The notes: generated by a model from the sequence alone, not told the origin. 64,000 bases of DNA from Aphelocoma coerulescens (GCF_041296385.1 NC_091033.1:14342501-14406500); one strand, 5' to 3'; numbered from the stretch's first letter, positions 45,901 through 60,971 are shown. Made by a program: numbers and translations.

Positions 45901-48900
45901 AAGTGAATTAAAACCCAAACAACAGAAAACTCAACAGGCTCAGGGGCCGGGCTGGGTGTTGATGCAGCTCCTGTGCAAGAGCAGCAGCACGTTCCTGGTT
46001 GGGAGAGTTGTGTCCCTTCAGGGCTGTGTAGGAACCTGGGTGGTGGTGGGAGGGATGAGCTCAGATCAGCTGTGGGAGATACTTACTCATGGCAAATGGA
46101 AATTGGATATTAATGAGGATTTAGTGGGTTTGTTTATTACATGGGTTGCAGTGCTTGGAGTTTTATCAGTGGAAATAATGAAGTTGGGCAGTGGATTGTG
46201 TTTATTTTGGGGACACATTTCTCTTAGGTTTTTTTAAGTGTGTCTCCCAGAGACTTATTTTTATAAATGGTACATTTTATTTTTCAATCTTCATGTATCT
46301 TTGATATCTGATTGACATTTTGAGGACGCTCTAATCCTTTCTACTGAAGGAAGCTCTCGCAGTGGCAGCTCTTGCAATCAGCTTCCCAGAGCTCTCCTCG
46401 CTCTGTTTTTGTGATGGGATGAGGTCTAGGGCTGGAGAGCTGAAAGGAATTGAGATCTGGTGAGTGGCAGGACAGGTTTCCTAGGCAGAGCTTTTTCTCA
46501 CTTGGACCTGTTCATAAAATCCAGATTAGTGCCCCTGAGTCTGCCTCACACCAGTCTGAGTGTAACACTCCACCAGATTCAGCTCAGCTGAAGAAATAGA
46601 AAGAAGGAACAAGAAAAAGAGATGAAAGTTGGCCCTAAAGTCTTGATTCAGCTTGGAATGCCAGGCAGCAGTGCAAGCTGGCACACAGTTAATCCAGGTG
46701 ACCTAAACAGGAGGGAGAAAATGAGGAAGATTCCAAAGTCAATGGCTTTCAGAAGGAGGAATATTACAGAATTTCAAGCCTCTGCTCAGGTGGGCTGACA
46801 AGTTAAAGTGCCTTCAATTAGAAATTAATTTTCTCAATTAAACCCAATAGTTCTCAGTAGATTCTCTAGCACTGAGGGTGACAGCCCAGATCAGTTCAGT
46901 TCTACTTTAGTGACTGATTTACCTCAACCTTTCTCTCTTGTTTTAAAAAGTAAACAAGCCTGAAATACCCCAGTTTGCAGGTGTCCCCAGGTGATACTCA
47001 GTGCAAACAAACTGATTTCTCTGAGCATTCCCTGTACCAGCCCAGCTGAATTACAGCACCCAGCACAGGGGAGCTCCTGAATCTTTCCAGGTTCCTTCTC
47101 TTTTTCTCTTTGCATGCTGGAAACAAATGTACTAAAAAAAAAATAGCTAATTTCATTCACAATGGGCTCTTGAAACAGAGATGTGCCGTGATTCATCTTC
47201 AGTCCTTGCCAAATCATTCTTGGTAGGCTTGGCTCCTCTGCCTGTGAGTAATGGACACATTTCCAGTTCCTCCAAGAATGAAAGGATGGATTGCAGTAAT
47301 CAGATTTAAAGAAGAAACTCTGCAAAAATTCTTGTTTGCTTTCACCATTTAGTGATCATATGGAATGAACAGTGATTTTCAGTGTTTGGAGGACCACACT
47401 GTTATGCACATGGGGACTTTCCAGCCACTCTGGTTTTATTTTCACTGACCTTACTAAAACACTGCATGGCTCAGAAGCATCAGGTAGGACCCATTTTGGA
47501 GACTATTCACATCCTATTGTAATATTTGTTGCAGTTTGAGATCATGATGAGGAAGAAATCAAGTTTATACTGATGGATTAACTAGAAAAATTCATGTAAA
47601 TTCAGACTAACCCCTGTAAAGATTTTCTAAAACTTAAAATACCTCTGCTGCGGAACTCAAGCTGCTGGGATCTGAATTTCCTTGTGAGAGCTGGTGAAGG
47701 ATTTGTAACTGCAGTCAGAAAGAGCACACAATGACTTCGTTCAGTAGTTTTTGATAACCACTTTTAGATAACTCATAGTTTTAGATTCCACCTTGGAGGT
47801 TTGAGCAAAGACCAAACTTCTGCCTTGAAATCAGCAAATGCAAATCCAGTGCTGGGTTGTTTTAAGGTGAGCAAAGCTCAGGTCCCTGCTCTGCTACAGG
47901 GCACAGATAAGACAATCCTGTGGGCGTCTCTCCATTGATACAGACCGAAGTCTGGAGGGGGCTGTTGTGTGAGGCTCCAACTGATCCCCACCTGAGGGCA
48001 AAGATGAAGCAAGAGGGAATACATGTGGCAACAAGAAATGTGGAGCTAATGGGAGATTTAGAGGAACAAACCTGATAACACCAGAAGGCTGAGTGGAGAG
48101 AGCTCTCCAATGTCATGTGGGGATAAAATTCCTTTTGCTGGGGATGCACCTGGATAAGGGACTCCACTCACAAGGCAAAAATGGAGTTTGCTTTCTGCAG
48201 GAGGCCAATGAACCCTCTGGTGTGAGGGTGAAGGTGCTGCCCATCCAAAAAAGGAGCAGGATCGTGGAGTGCAGCTGTGCTGGGGGTTGAGGGGCAGGGG
48301 CTTGGTGTGGGGTTCTGCCCAGGAATGCTGAGAGCAGAACAGCTCCAGCACTCAGCATCCCAGCTGCAGCGTGAGGAGTAACTGAGCGCCGCGAGCCCGA
48401 GGGTGCTGCGTTGCTGCATCCCTGCAGCCTGCTCTGGGACATGGACAGGGAGCAGCGTGGGTGCAAACACCTGCAGAGCAAATCACTGCATTACTGCCCT
48501 GCAGGTGGTTGGGGTTCCCATTTCACAGCCCCATGCACCCCCTGGGAGGCTCCTGCTCTGCAGCCTGCGAGCAGAGCCTGGAGATGCTCCTGCACAGGAT
48601 TGCTTCCTGACACAGAACTCTTTCAAAATTTCCCACCAGGCGTCAGCAGCTCTTTAAGCCATGCTGTCTATTTTGAGTTTTATTTAGATTAACAAATTCC
48701 ACACCCTCGCATACAAAAGCAGAATAGAGTGAAAACACAAGCTGCCCTAACAGAGCAATATCCAACAAACATTATGCTACTCAGAAATATTTGCTGTACA
48801 ATCCTCCCCACAAAAGGGACTTGTTCAGCCAAAAGATGTCAGATAGCATCTTGCTAAAAGCAATGGTGCCAGTGGAGCTTGCTTCCAAGTTCATGCAGCT

Positions 48901-50669
48901 GATTTTTTTTTTTCCCCCTCTGTTTGCTTCATGCTAAGAAAATCAGCCATTTATTTCTCTGGATGTCTGAACTTGGAGAAAGGAGATGGATGGACATTGC
49001 ACAGGGCTGGATGTGCTGGGAAAAGGGGCTCTGATGGGAACAGGAGTGTGCAGCAGGACCTGCTGCTCTATTCACCAGATTTTCTATTCCACAGGTTGGT
49101 TTGTAACCACATGTTGCTGCACTTGCTTGTTTTTACCCTTTAGACCTCCAGGAGATAACAGAATTTTTTAAAATAGACCCTGTGGCAGTGGTTGATTTCT
49201 GTGAAACCTGAGGAATTTATGTCCTGAAATCCCATCTCTTTTTGTGTAGCCTGTGGGGAGATGCTCAGTGTGTTCCAAGACACTTCTCTCTGTTTTAATA
49301 GTAGGTGTGTTTTGCAGAAGCCGTTTTGTATTGTCAGAAATGTGATTTGTGTGGATTGATTTTATTTTACATTAAAATTTGGGGATGAGGGGAGAGAAAA
49401 GGATGAAAGGAAGGAGTTGTGTGCTGTTTGACTGCCTTTAGATAGATCAATTCTTCTTTTAATGTTTAACTCTTACTAATGGGGGGAAAGCAGCCCCTCC
49501 GTGAGCTACCTGTATGAGAAGTCAGTGCTGTTTCTCTGATTATAGAAAATGTTTGTGCAAGAGGCTGCTTTGGAGTTTTTGAAGTGGGCACGGCACAGAG
49601 GCTAATGTAAAGCTGAGCATTTAAATCCATTTATCCAAATACTTATCGTTCTCATCTGGAGACAGATGAAATAATAAATATTGAACCAAGAAACCTCCAC
49701 ACCATTTTATTAAAGGAAAGATTTTTATTTTTTTTAAAGTGCTAATCTTTCAGCTCTTGCCAACTTGTTTAATAGGTAAAGCATAAGTCCATGAGTCTGC
49801 TGACCCTTGCAGGCTTCTGCAAAGGTGTTTATTGATCAGAAATGTGATTTGGGATGATATTCTTGTGTCTTATATCTTAGATTCTCAAGCCGTGTGTAGC
49901 AGAAGTTGCATTGAAATTCTTCTTTTCCGAGGCTATTTGGGTTAAGAGGTGATTTAAGGAGCGTTGTCCTTTGAGGAGCCAAAACTCTGTGGAACTGCAA
50001 CATCACTGATTTCCTTGGTGCTGAAATGGTGGGGGAAGCAGTCAAACTGATTCTTGCTATGGTCTGTTATGTGAGAGAGGATCTCGTTCTAACCTCAGAC
50101 CTGATCTTCATAAACGTCTGTGGGGTGATGATTGGGCACAGACAGAAGAATCCCTTCCCCAGCCCCCGGTCGGATGTGTTCCTTTGGAGGGGTAGGGGGA
50201 GATGAAGCGTGATTGGCGTGAGCTGTGCAGTGAATCTCAGAGCATCCCCTCCCACACAAACAGAAAAAAGCAGCAGAGGCTCACATTTCCAGCGGGGTGC
50301 AGCTCCTTCTGTGTGCAAGCCAGCCCCACAAGAAGATCCCATCCCATGAGTGACACGGGGTGGGGGTGGATGGTGCAGGGATGGTGTGTGGGTGTCAGAC
50401 CAGGGCGTTGCCCCAGTGGGAACTGGGGATGAAGCCCCAGCTGGAGCCTGCATTGCTGTTTCCTGGTAGCCAACCTGCAGTGATTGTGTGGTGGAGCTGG
50501 TGTGGGATATTAATCTGGTGTGAGATTCCCTCAAGTTTAGAAATAACCACGTTCCCAAGATGCTGCAGCTCCAGCCTAGCAACACTTTGCTCCTCAAGTG
50601 GGGCTTCTGCAGCTCCGTCCCTGTGAGAACACCAACAATTCACATTTGCTTCTTGGAAGTGCTGCAACT
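45901..50669. other. Intergenic DNA, nothing recognised
   Basis: A short GC-rich, CpG-containing patch occurs at about 48380-48410. No supported gene, RNA or mobile element. Confidence 0.4.
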
Positions 50670-50930
50670 TTTCTGGGAATCCCGGAATGGTTTGGGTTGG
50701 GAGGGACCTCAAAGCCCACCCAGTGCCACCCCTGCCACGGCAGGGACACCTCCCACTGTCCCAGCCTGCTCCCAGCCCCAATGTCCAGCCTGGCCTTGGA
50801 CACTTCCAGGGATCCAGGGGCAGCCACAGCTGCTCTGGGCACCCTGTGCCAGGGCCTCCCCACCCTCCCAGGGAAGGATTTCTGGGTGTCTCTGATGAGC
50901 ATTTTCATCTGGGCTCTTTGAGCTTTTGTC
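50670..50930 (-). mobile_element. CR1 LINE 3' fragment, relatively well preserved
   Basis: Read on the minus strand it runs through CCTTCCCTGGGAGGGTGGGG, GGCTGCCCCTGGATCCCTGG, AGGCCAGGCTGGACATTGGG and ends AACCCAAACCATTCC, the avian CR1 3' end. Adjacent sequence holds no long terminal short repeat. It shares subfamily-specific wording with the copy at 60972-61270. Confidence 0.92.
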
Positions 50931-53900
50931 ACTACAGGTTTCCAGTGAATTTAAGATCTGATCCACTGTCCCTTCTTCCTCTTCCCAGCTTCCATCAGCA
51001 CCACCACCACATCTTGGATTAAGCTGGTTCTGGTTTGAGCAGAGGTGCCTTTTTCCCTGCTTCAACTCCTCTGTTGCAGGGGAATCTGTTAGCAGAGCTG
51101 TCAATGTGGATTTGTCTTTCCAGAGTGTTGTGTCAGTAGCCAGAGGGGCTGGCACTGGAATTTCCAGGAGCTTTTATTGGTGCTGCTGCTGGAGGATTCT
51201 TTCAAATTAACTTTGAGCTCCTCAAAGTACAGTGTAATGTTATTTCCCACTTGTACACAAAATGGTGACTAATTCCTGCAGTCAGCAGAACTGGAGGGTC
51301 GCTTGTTCTGGAGTTTGAGCAGAGCTCTGCCTCCACAAACGTCTCAGTGCTCTCAGTCACCTTTTCCTCACTGCTCTGAGGCCAAATGCTCCACAGGCAG
51401 ATTGGAGAGGAGCGTGGAATGGGTTTGGCTGCCTGCATATGTCGCCTTGTCCTTGAAAATAAAGTTATTTAATGCTGCCTTGCTTAAAAAAAGTCCATGG
51501 GACAGTTCCTGGAGGTGGCTACTGCCATGAAACTTGGACTCATAACTGAGACAAGCAACTCCAAAGTTAATTAGTGCTTCAACTGGAAGATTTATTGTAG
51601 CTCATTATAGATACTCAAGCTGTTTGTGAGATGCAGGAAGCAGATTTGGTTGGAATACAGCATTCTTTTCCTTGGCATTTTTGAAGCCATGAAGGATTTG
51701 GCGTTTTTAAATATCAATGAGTATTTCTAGAAGGTTATGAAGTACTTGCAACTTGAGATTTTTAATATCCCTTTTTATGGGATTCACTCTCAAAATATTT
51801 TGATTTTATTTAAGAATTTATTTTTAAGGGTGGGGAAGAACTCTTGATAGGTGGATGTTAGAAGGCCTTTTGGGGTTTGCATTTTTCTGCCCTGTGAGGA
51901 TGCCTCATGCAGGAGGGTTGGCAGTGGTGCAGAGCAGGTGTACAAATTTCATTGGAACAGCAGCCCTTGCCTCAATTGATACAAGGAGGGCATCAACTGC
52001 CAAAGGCAGAGGGAAGCTGGAGAAAAAAGATCCAAAGGAAAGGCTCCAGAGAGCAGAAGGAAGCTGATTAATCTTGTGCTATCTCAAACCCTCATATTAG
52101 TAGTTTCTCTTATCAAACATATTTATAATCCATACCCTGTGTATTGCAATTGCAGGAAACTGGTACTTTCTAATGCTACCTCCTCACAGGCTCCCTTGCT
52201 GATGTCCCTTTAAAACTCGCTCACCCTGACACTGTAATTTACCCCACTGTTTGTCAGTGTTTAATTTCCTCTGACACCCCCATTAGTTATACCTGTTCAC
52301 ATCTGTTCTGAATTTATCCCTTTCAATTTAATTTATTATTACTTTCAGTGCATAAAAATCCCAACCAGTAACTGCTCAGGTAATAAGTCCCATCCTCTGG
52401 CGTGCCTGGAGCCAAGGATTTGTTGATGTTCCCATTACATATTCTGGGATGCAGGTGTAGGGAGAAGGACTTTAATACCCTGACAACCTAAAAAATCAGT
52501 GCAAGGAAGGTTAAGGCCAGGATGAGATGGGTTTCTGGAGAGACTGGATGATTTCCTTAAGGGAATGGTAATAATTAATCCATTGAACTTGTGCAAACTG
52601 AAAAAGTCTTCAGGAAAAAACAGATTTGCAGAGTCCTAAAGAGTGAGTCAGTGCTCCATAAGTCCATGGGAGCTGACTGGGAGGCAGCTGGGGAAAATCC
52701 ATAAGGTTGGGAAACTCTTATGGAAGGAGAAGCAGCAGGGGAACAGCTGAGGTGTGGCCCAGGAAGAAAATGAATGTGTTGGGTTTCCCATGAGAGGACA
52801 GAAATCTGGAGGGGAGCTTTGTAGAAATGGGAGGGCAAAGAGCTGAAGGAAGAAAACCCTTGTGGGTGTTAATGTCCCACCAGTGTGGGAGAGGGACACT
52901 GGATTGCTCTGGGTCCTTGCTCATGAACTTTCACAATCCCAGTTGTTTTATGGGATCTGATCTGCCCTGTAGGATAACCAGAATTTGGGGACTTTTTGTC
53001 AGTTTTGCAGAACAGCTGCATCCCCTGCACGGTACCCGATGTCTGTTGGGTCTCCGATCCCTTCAGTCACCCAAATTTAGGGTCGTGTCTGGGGCTGTGT
53101 TGAGCAGAGAACCTGAGCTCAGCCTGTGGAAGGTCCCCAGCTTGCTCAGGACTTTCTGGAGCAACAGATTTGACCTCAGATTCTGGAATATGAGAGGAAA
53201 ATGTGAGTCTCACTGGCAGGAAGAGCCTCGCTGCAGCAGCTTGGAGGTGTGCACGTACTCGTGATGGGAGGAGATGGGAATCCCAGTGCAGGAAGGACCT
53301 GCTGGGATGCAGGGAGGGTATGAGGGTGCTGTGTGACACCCTGGGTGAGTGGGGCTGGGAGATGCAAGGCCAGTGCTGGCGAGGTACCTGGGGATTCTGC
53401 TCCCCCAGAGCACCCTGGATTATGCATTCTGTGGGAAGGGGAAAGTCTCTGCTTTGGAAACGGTGCCTTAGTGAATAATCTGGAACGTTATGAAAACACT
53501 GAATTCATCTGTTCATGAATAGTGTGGATATTTTTGCTTTTGTGCCATTCCCATCCACAGCAATATTTTTTGTATTAAATACTATGAATCCACTTCACCT
53601 GTCAGCACTATTCAAAACACAAAATGCTGCATGAATAGGAAGGATGTTCTGGGATCTCTCAGATGATTACTGTTGCTAGGAAAACCACTTCCTGATATCT
53701 TTGTGCTCAGTGTCTGTGTCTCTCTTTGTGTACAGCCTTCGGTGACAGGAAAATTCATATCAAGGCGCAGGGAAGGAATAGGAAAAGTTTAGAAATGTTT
53801 AAAGAACAGTGCTTAGAGTGAAAAGGAGGATGTCATTGCAAATAATAGTTAAGAGTTATGATTTCTTTCCTAGGTGGGATTATTGGTATTAAATTGGAGG

Positions 53901-54804
53901 GAATTGCAGTGCTGGTGATGCTGTGCCTGGGAATCTGATGCAGCTTGGGCTGCTTTAAAGCTGGAAAGGGTTGGGAGCTCCAAAATGCATTTAATGGGGT
54001 TTGTATTGTAGCAGCAAAGAGGCCAGTTCAGAGGGTCACTAATGCTCCTCCTCACCCCTGTTTGTCTCCCTGGGGGTTATTTTGGTTCTATTTCTAAAGC
54101 AGATCTCAGAGTTAAATGTTTATATTTGCCACAGGCCTTGAAGTGTGTGGGTTTTTTGGTGTGCACAGGAACCAGAGTATTTTATCTGCTGTGACATCAT
54201 GTGTCAAATGCTAACTCTGAGATAATACAAAGAACTAAATTCTGGAAATTGTGGTGTGACCAGAACCCCAGATTTAAATTATTGAAGGCACTGAGACTTG
54301 TAGGCTCTTTTCACAGGGCAGGGATGCTTTGGCTGTTTGAGGGCCACCCTCTAAGTCGTGCTCTTGTATTATGGATCAAGGGGCTGGTATTCCACTCATT
54401 AAAGAGTAAAACTAGAGCACAAAAAATCTGCTATCATTGGAGGAGAAAAATCAGTTCTCCAAAACTCTGCTCTCACCAGTCTCTTTTGTGTTGTTGATGC
54501 TGCCTGACTGGATTCCCACACTGGTGAGGGTGTGTGCAGTGTTTCTTCTGCTGGACTGTGGGACTTGGCAGGGTAAAAGTGAATTTTCTGAGTTAAAATA
54601 TCAGAAGTTAGACTGGCTTTGAAGGAGTTTGGGATAGCTGCAGTTAAGATGATCTATAACTGGCTGTAAAAAGATGCAGCACTTTTATTAAAATTTTCTT
54701 TTCTTTTGCTTAATACTTGGTACCCCCATCCTGTCAGTTGTTTCTTAATGGACACAAGTCTCATAGGAAGGAGTCTTCCAGAGGGATGGAATGGCAGAGT
54801 TGTG
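50931..54804. other. Intergenic DNA, nothing recognised
   Basis: Mixed-composition sequence. Open frames around 52827-53478 show no protein family features. Confidence 0.4.
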
Positions 54805-54975
54805 GAGGTGCAGGCTCACAGGCTCACTGAGGTTGGAAAAGACCTCCAGGATCTCCAAGTCCAAGCTGTGCCCAATGCCCACCTTGTCCCCAGCCCAGAG
54901 TGCTGAGTGCCACCTCCAGGGATGGGGACTCCAAACCTCCAGGTTGCCCATTGCTGAGGAGGGGTGAGCTTTCCC
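54805..54975 (-). mobile_element. CR1 LINE 3' fragment
   Basis: On the plus strand TCACTGAGGTTGGAAAAGAC, CTCCAAGTCCAAGC and CCACCTCCAGGGATGGGGAC are reverse complements of the CR1 tail. Similarity fades near 54975, so only about 170 bp can be supported. Confidence 0.88.
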
Positions 54976-57900
54976 AATCCCAGCTGGGGGTTGGGAGATT
55001 TTATCCCAACAGCTCCAGTTTTCTGTCTGAGGGAGCCCCCTGTGCCCGGATCTGCTCTGCTGAGCACCCCAGCACCCACCACGAGCCCTGCCCAGGTGTT
55101 GGAGCTGATTCCTCTCTCCTGGTGTCTGTTGCTGCCGAGCTGGGCTGGATTTCCCAGCCCTAGCAGCTGAAAGAGGAGGTGCAGCTGTGCAGGGAGGTTT
55201 GGCTCCATGATGGAGAGATGAGTTTTTATCTCCTGCTCTTGGCTGGGCTCCTCTGCCTGTGCCATTCCCTCCCCAGCTCTGCGCCTGCCCTAAGGAGAAC
55301 AATGGCTCCCACTGGATTCTTTGTCCTATTTTTTCCACTCTCTAGCTGCAACATCCTTTTAATAAAGCAGCTCCCAGCCAAGTACAGTCTTTCCCCAACA
55401 CATTCTAATTCTTTAAAATAGCAGAAAATTTATTCTGTCCTCCTGGGTCTTTAAGTCCACGTTTTAAAATTTGAAGGGAGTAAGCAGAGGATCCTCTGCT
55501 GTGGCACAGCCAAAAACAGATCTTGTGTTTTCTAAAAGAAGCTGGCTTAAGAATTTAAATTATAATTAAAAGCATTAAAAAATAATAATGCAAAAAGAAA
55601 CCCCACCAAACCAGCAGTTATTAAGGGGAGAAGTTTGTGGGCAATGACTCTGGGTAAAATAAAGATTTCCTGACTTCCCACATCAGGGTTTCACTTTCCT
55701 TCTCCTTCTCCTTCATCATTATTTATATTTATTTGTTTTACAGTCTGGTGGACTCAGAGGATAAATTCCTTTATGTGTTCAGTGCTATGGAAGAAACATG
55801 TTAAAGCATAACTCCTGATTTATTTGTGGTGCAGGGAAGACAAACAAGCAGGAAACAGCAGTGTTGGCATTCCAGGGTGCCTAAACAAGGAGCAGTGGCA
55901 ATAACCACCAGGCCTGGGCCTGGACCAGCAGTTGGTGTCAGGGGCTGGAATCAGACCTTGGATTTTTATGCCATAGCTCAATAGGTCTGTGGGTGTTTTG
56001 TTTTTTCTAAGACTTCTCTGCCTTCCTTTCCCCGCTGCTTCCTTTGTTCATCTTTTGTTCAATTTGTCCATTCTTCTTTGTCTTCTTCAGGGTGCCAGAA
56101 AAGAGCTAAAACCCCATCAAATAATATAACTGCTTTCCCTGGGATGGCCTAATGAATATGTGATGAAATAATTTAAGTAGACATTTAGTCTCCTAGAATT
56201 TCACAGTCTGAATGACTAAATTCCTTCCCTTTTTTCTCCTCACTGTGTGCAGGAGTCCAAAACTTTTAAATCATTATGTGGTAAATTTACCCCCACCTAC
56301 CTATTGCTTTTGCTCCCACTTTTCCTTTTTTTCTGCTAATGAGTCACGATATGTAATTACCTTCTGTCTTTGCTGCATTTAGGGAGCATGCCAGTGCAGA
56401 AGGATGGAAGAAAATAAAAAAAGGCTTTAAAAAAAGATGAGGAAACAAGCAAGCATCCAGGCCTGCTTTGGCTCCCACTCACCACTTCTGCTTTTGCCAA
56501 GTGTAATGAATATTGCTTTTTCTCTGTGGCACTCTGCAGCAGGATTAAGTAAAGTTAATCTATATTATTACATTTTAATAAATGTTTGGGTGTTAGAGTG
56601 GCTCTTTTAGGGGGGTGTCAAGCTTTCCTGGACACTTAGGAAGGCGGTGAAATTCATCTTATTTCAAAGACTTTGTCCTTAAAGCCATTATTCAGCCTTA
56701 CAGTGTTTTGCTGTGCAAAATATCCTCTGTGGAGTAAGGTGGGAAGGGCAGGACATGGGATGCTTTTGTCATGGATCCTCTGCAAGGGCTGATTTCACTC
56801 CTGGAAAAACTTTTCTTGGAGCCCCTAAACCTCATCCCAAACTGGGGAAGTTCCCATCAAAGCCAAGGCACCTTGGAAGTGCCCTGTTGGCCAGATCCCC
56901 CCGTTTTTAAAGTGCTTTTGCTGTGGCAGCATGTCCTGGAGAGAGGTGCTCAGGGCTGCTTATTAAGAGTGGGAGCCAGGAGTTCATTGTCACTTTAGGA
57001 ATTTGTTTTTAAGGATTGTCTCTCCTCACTGATGTGGGGAAGAATGTAAAAAGCCAGTTCTCTCAGCCACTAAATAATAAATGACTGAATAGCAGAAATT
57101 CAATAGGGCTTTTTCTGTGAATAAGATGGCAAAGAAAATAACCATTTCTTTGGGATGGCTCATCCATTCATGGAGAGCTGCTTTTGGAAAATAAATATCT
57201 TGCCACCTGCAACTCTGCTCCTAAAGCTGTTGTGTAATTTCCAGTACTTTCTGATGCCTTCTGAAATGAGGTTTAAGATGACTGTTCTTTAAAGTCAACA
57301 AAAGGAAAGCGAAGAAAAAGAACTTACATCAAAGATATCAGCGTTTCTCCTCTCTGCATGCTTCTCCTGAATATGGAGTTGGCAAACTCTCAAATCACTT
57401 TATCATGTTTGAACTTGGAAAAATGTATGATAATACCAGCTGAGCTAATATTTAAAGAGCTCTTCACTTCAGAATTTTATTGTCTCTCTCTCAGTTCTTC
57501 CAAAGCCTCCTGACAGGCGTGGTGGAGAGGCTGTGAGGGGCTGGGGCAGCTGGGGAGGGAGGCATGAAGGGTTTGCCCCTGGGCCTCGGTCAGCTGGGGC
57601 TGGAACAGCCCCCTCAGGGTTTCTTGGGGATAAATTTGTTGCCAAAACTCAAATTCTGCTCGGCAGGCAGGTCCCAGGCACAGTGTCAGGTACTCTGGCT
57701 CCCCTGCCAGCTCTCCAGTTCTGCTGGGTCCTTTGGAGCCTGCAGGAATCTGGTGGAGCCTCTGGAGCCCTGACAGCTGTGCTTGGGCACCGACGGGCAC
57801 AGCCACCCCTAGGGGTGGTGGGAGCTGGCCAGGATGGAAAGATCCCTTTGCACAGGTAAATTATGCACCAGGGGCTTTATTTGTGGGTTTTCCCAGTGCT

Positions 57901-60900
57901 CCCCACAGCCCAGAGGTTTGGGGGGTTTCAGTGTGTATCCTGGGGGTGAATTCATCCAGCTGCAGGTTCCTGGCAGGCTCCTGGAAAGCTGGGAAGTGGC
58001 ACTTTGGATGTGCAGCAGAGAGGGGTTACAGCACAACAGTGACATTTTAGGCTGTTATTTATGGCTTCCTCAGTGGCCTTTCTGTGAGCTGAATTGAGAG
58101 CAGGAAGAACGGGTGGGAAAGAATAATTCTGAGGATCTTGGAGGTCCTTGGGGGAACCTTAGACATTCAGGGCTTGCTTTGAAACGCTCGGAGGCTCGTG
58201 ACGTGTGGGCACCAAGGGTTGTCCTGCGGCTTTGTTGGACTTTTCCCTGCTTTTCCCCTCTTTGCCACCACCCCAGACAATCAAATCAGGCTCCAGCAGG
58301 AGATCTCCAGAGGCATTTCTCCAAAATGCTTAAAGGTTAATATATCCTCCAAATCAAGTGGGCTGCAGAGATAAGGAGGCTTTGGCTCCCCTTCATCCAT
58401 GACCTTGGGAAGGGCTGGGATTGTCCCCCCCAGCACCCCAGGTAAGGAGCGTTTTCCACGGGTTTGGGGTCCTGGATCCTTGCTGGATCTGAGCTGCAGG
58501 ACTGATATTCCTGGGTGTGTTCAAGGGTCAGCTCAGCCATCTGTAGGTGAGGCTCTCCTTGCAACTCTTGTGCTTTAATCTCAACTCAGGGGAGTGAAGC
58601 TGTGGCAACCTTAAGTGTATCATTTCCTTCCCGTGCCATTACTCCTCGCAGCCCAGGAGGTACCCAGTGTTTGTCATTTAGGAGTGTCATCTCATTACAT
58701 TGCATATTGCAGTGTAATGATGTGAAATGATTAAATGACAAAATGCCAGCTCACTGCCAAAAACCTTAAGCAGCACACTTTTATTTGCGGGTGGGAAAGC
58801 TATTATTAATTTCTCTATGGTCTTTGCCAGATGAAATAACATAAGCAGGCTGAGAAGGGAGGTGGGTTTGGTCCTTCTTCTAATTTGCAATGAGTCGTGG
58901 GAGTGCTGTCCACCTCGAGTCCTCGCTTCAGAGCATATGTCCGGTGCCAGTGGTGGACTGCCATCCATCGGCCTCTCTGCTGTCAGGCAGTGACAGATCT
59001 CAAAAGCAGAACGAGCTGGCACGTTCTGAGGAGGAATTATTCAGCTTTAAGGAAGGCTATGTTAAGCAGCATAAGCTGTTTTGTTCAGAATTGTTTCTTA
59101 GTATTAGTATTCAAAAATACTCCCTGCTAGATTGGAGATCATCTAAGTGTGGCACCAAAATTAGACCAGTCTGCCTCTGCTTTTGAGAAAGGCTGATGGG
59201 GCCTAAGGCTGTGGTTAGGTCAAGCAGGTGTCTGGAATGTGAAATTGGTGCATCCAAGGTGAAAACAAGATTTGGTGGAGAATAAGTGCATGAAAGTTTC
59301 TGCAGTGGCTGCCCTGTCACTGCCTTCCTGCTCCTGAGCTCTCTTCCTGGTGATGGGAGGCTGAGGCTCTTGCCTTTGGTTGATTTGACTGGGCTGGGCA
59401 GATCAGCCAAAGGGTCAAAGTGAAATGGTTTGGGGGTTTTGTGTCTTTGAGTTTTAAAAAAATAAAAAAATTGGGGGTTGCATCAAAAAGAGGAACTCTT
59501 GTGAGGACTAAATTCTTCCAGCATTACTTGAGTAAATCTCTGGAGAAAAATAGTGGCTATGATTGGGTGTAACAGAGCACTTGAAATAAAGAAGGGGTGA
59601 CTACACCTGTTGGGTCTTGGATGTTGGTTGGGTTTTTCTGTTGTTTTGTTTTTTTTTTTTTTATTCCTGGCAGATCTCCAGAGCCCATCAAGGTCATTTT
59701 CCATTGCAAAGATAAGTAAATCTGAAATATCCATGCGTCTGACTTGAAGCTTTATGGGGAACCCTTTGGTTATCTCTGGGTAAATTACTCTGATATCCCT
59801 CCAGGTTTAGCTGAAAGCTGAGATCAGGGGATGAGCAACACGAAATTCTGAATGGAGGGTCACTGGTGGAGGAATAAACCAGGAATACACCAGGAATTCT
59901 CTGCCTGTGTCACACAAGGCACATCTGAGGCCAGGCTCTGCTCTCCCTTTTGCCTGAGGGGGAGATCCGGGGCCAAGCCCTGGTTCCAGCTGACACATGG
60001 CCCTATTTGTGTGTCTGAGCCACACGTGTTTGTGCTTTGCTGGGCTGGGCTTCAGCCAGCACAGCCTGGATGGTGCTTTCCTTAATGCAGATAAGGTGAT
60101 GCAGGCTCTTCTAAATGAAAATGTAATAAACACAAAGTATTTCTGGCTGCTTCTACACTCAAATCTTGATTGTAGGAGTTATTTTGCTTTGTTAATGTAA
60201 TTTGTGCTCAAAGTAAAAGGGGAAAAAACACACGCAAATGGTTTTTATTTATATTTTATTAGATTTCCTTGACACGTTGGAAGTCACTTGTCTGTTATTA
60301 AAAGTAAGATAACAGAAACAATCCCCAAACAATAATAACTGTGAGGGTTTATAAACAATAGTAGCACATTTGCCAAGGTGGCCAGGAACTGTTTGGACCT
60401 GTCTTTTTAGCCTGACTTTATTTTTTTTTTTTCTCCTAAGAAGGAAAAACAGAAGAGACAAGTTTGTACTTCTAACAGTTTGGCAGAAATACAGAAAGCC
60501 CATTCTTAATGTGGTGGGACTCGTAAATGGACAGCTCTTCAACTCATAAACCTGTCAGAAGCTCTCATTGTGCACGGGGCCAAAAGGTTGCATGTTGGAA
60601 AGGTAGCACCATGGCAAACACAGGGCTTTGTGTATGGAGTGACTTCCCTTGAACTTATTTCCCTAACAGATGGATCACAGCCCGTGATGGACTGGATTTC
60701 TCCTAGCCTGTCTTTAGTTTTATGCATAAGAACACAAGAAATCCATTAATATTGTGGGGTGGTTTAAGAAACAAACACCTCAGTCACAGTTTATAGCAAG
60801 ATTTAAATGTTGGCCCTGAGTCTCGTCTCCCATGGCTCTCCAGTGTACAAAAAATCCTCTGAAGCTGTGTTCAGTCCTACATCCTCATCTTGCCCAAATG

Positions 60901-60971
60901 ATTTCAATCCACTCGATCTCCAAAACTCAATTATTTGCATCCATAAATTTATATTACAAAGTACCTGCAGG
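54976..60971. other. Intergenic DNA, no gene seen
   Basis: Includes a small TTCTCC repeat (about 55697-55714) and a T run at 59649-59662. An AT-rich repeat-free block at about 56100-56400 with an AP-1 site TGAGTCA (56340-56346) may be regulatory. No coding exon is recognised. Confidence 0.4.

Noticed and set aside
58125..58160. CR1 terminal phrase GAGGATCTTGGAGGTCCTTG
   Set aside because: No CR1 body precedes it; likely chance.
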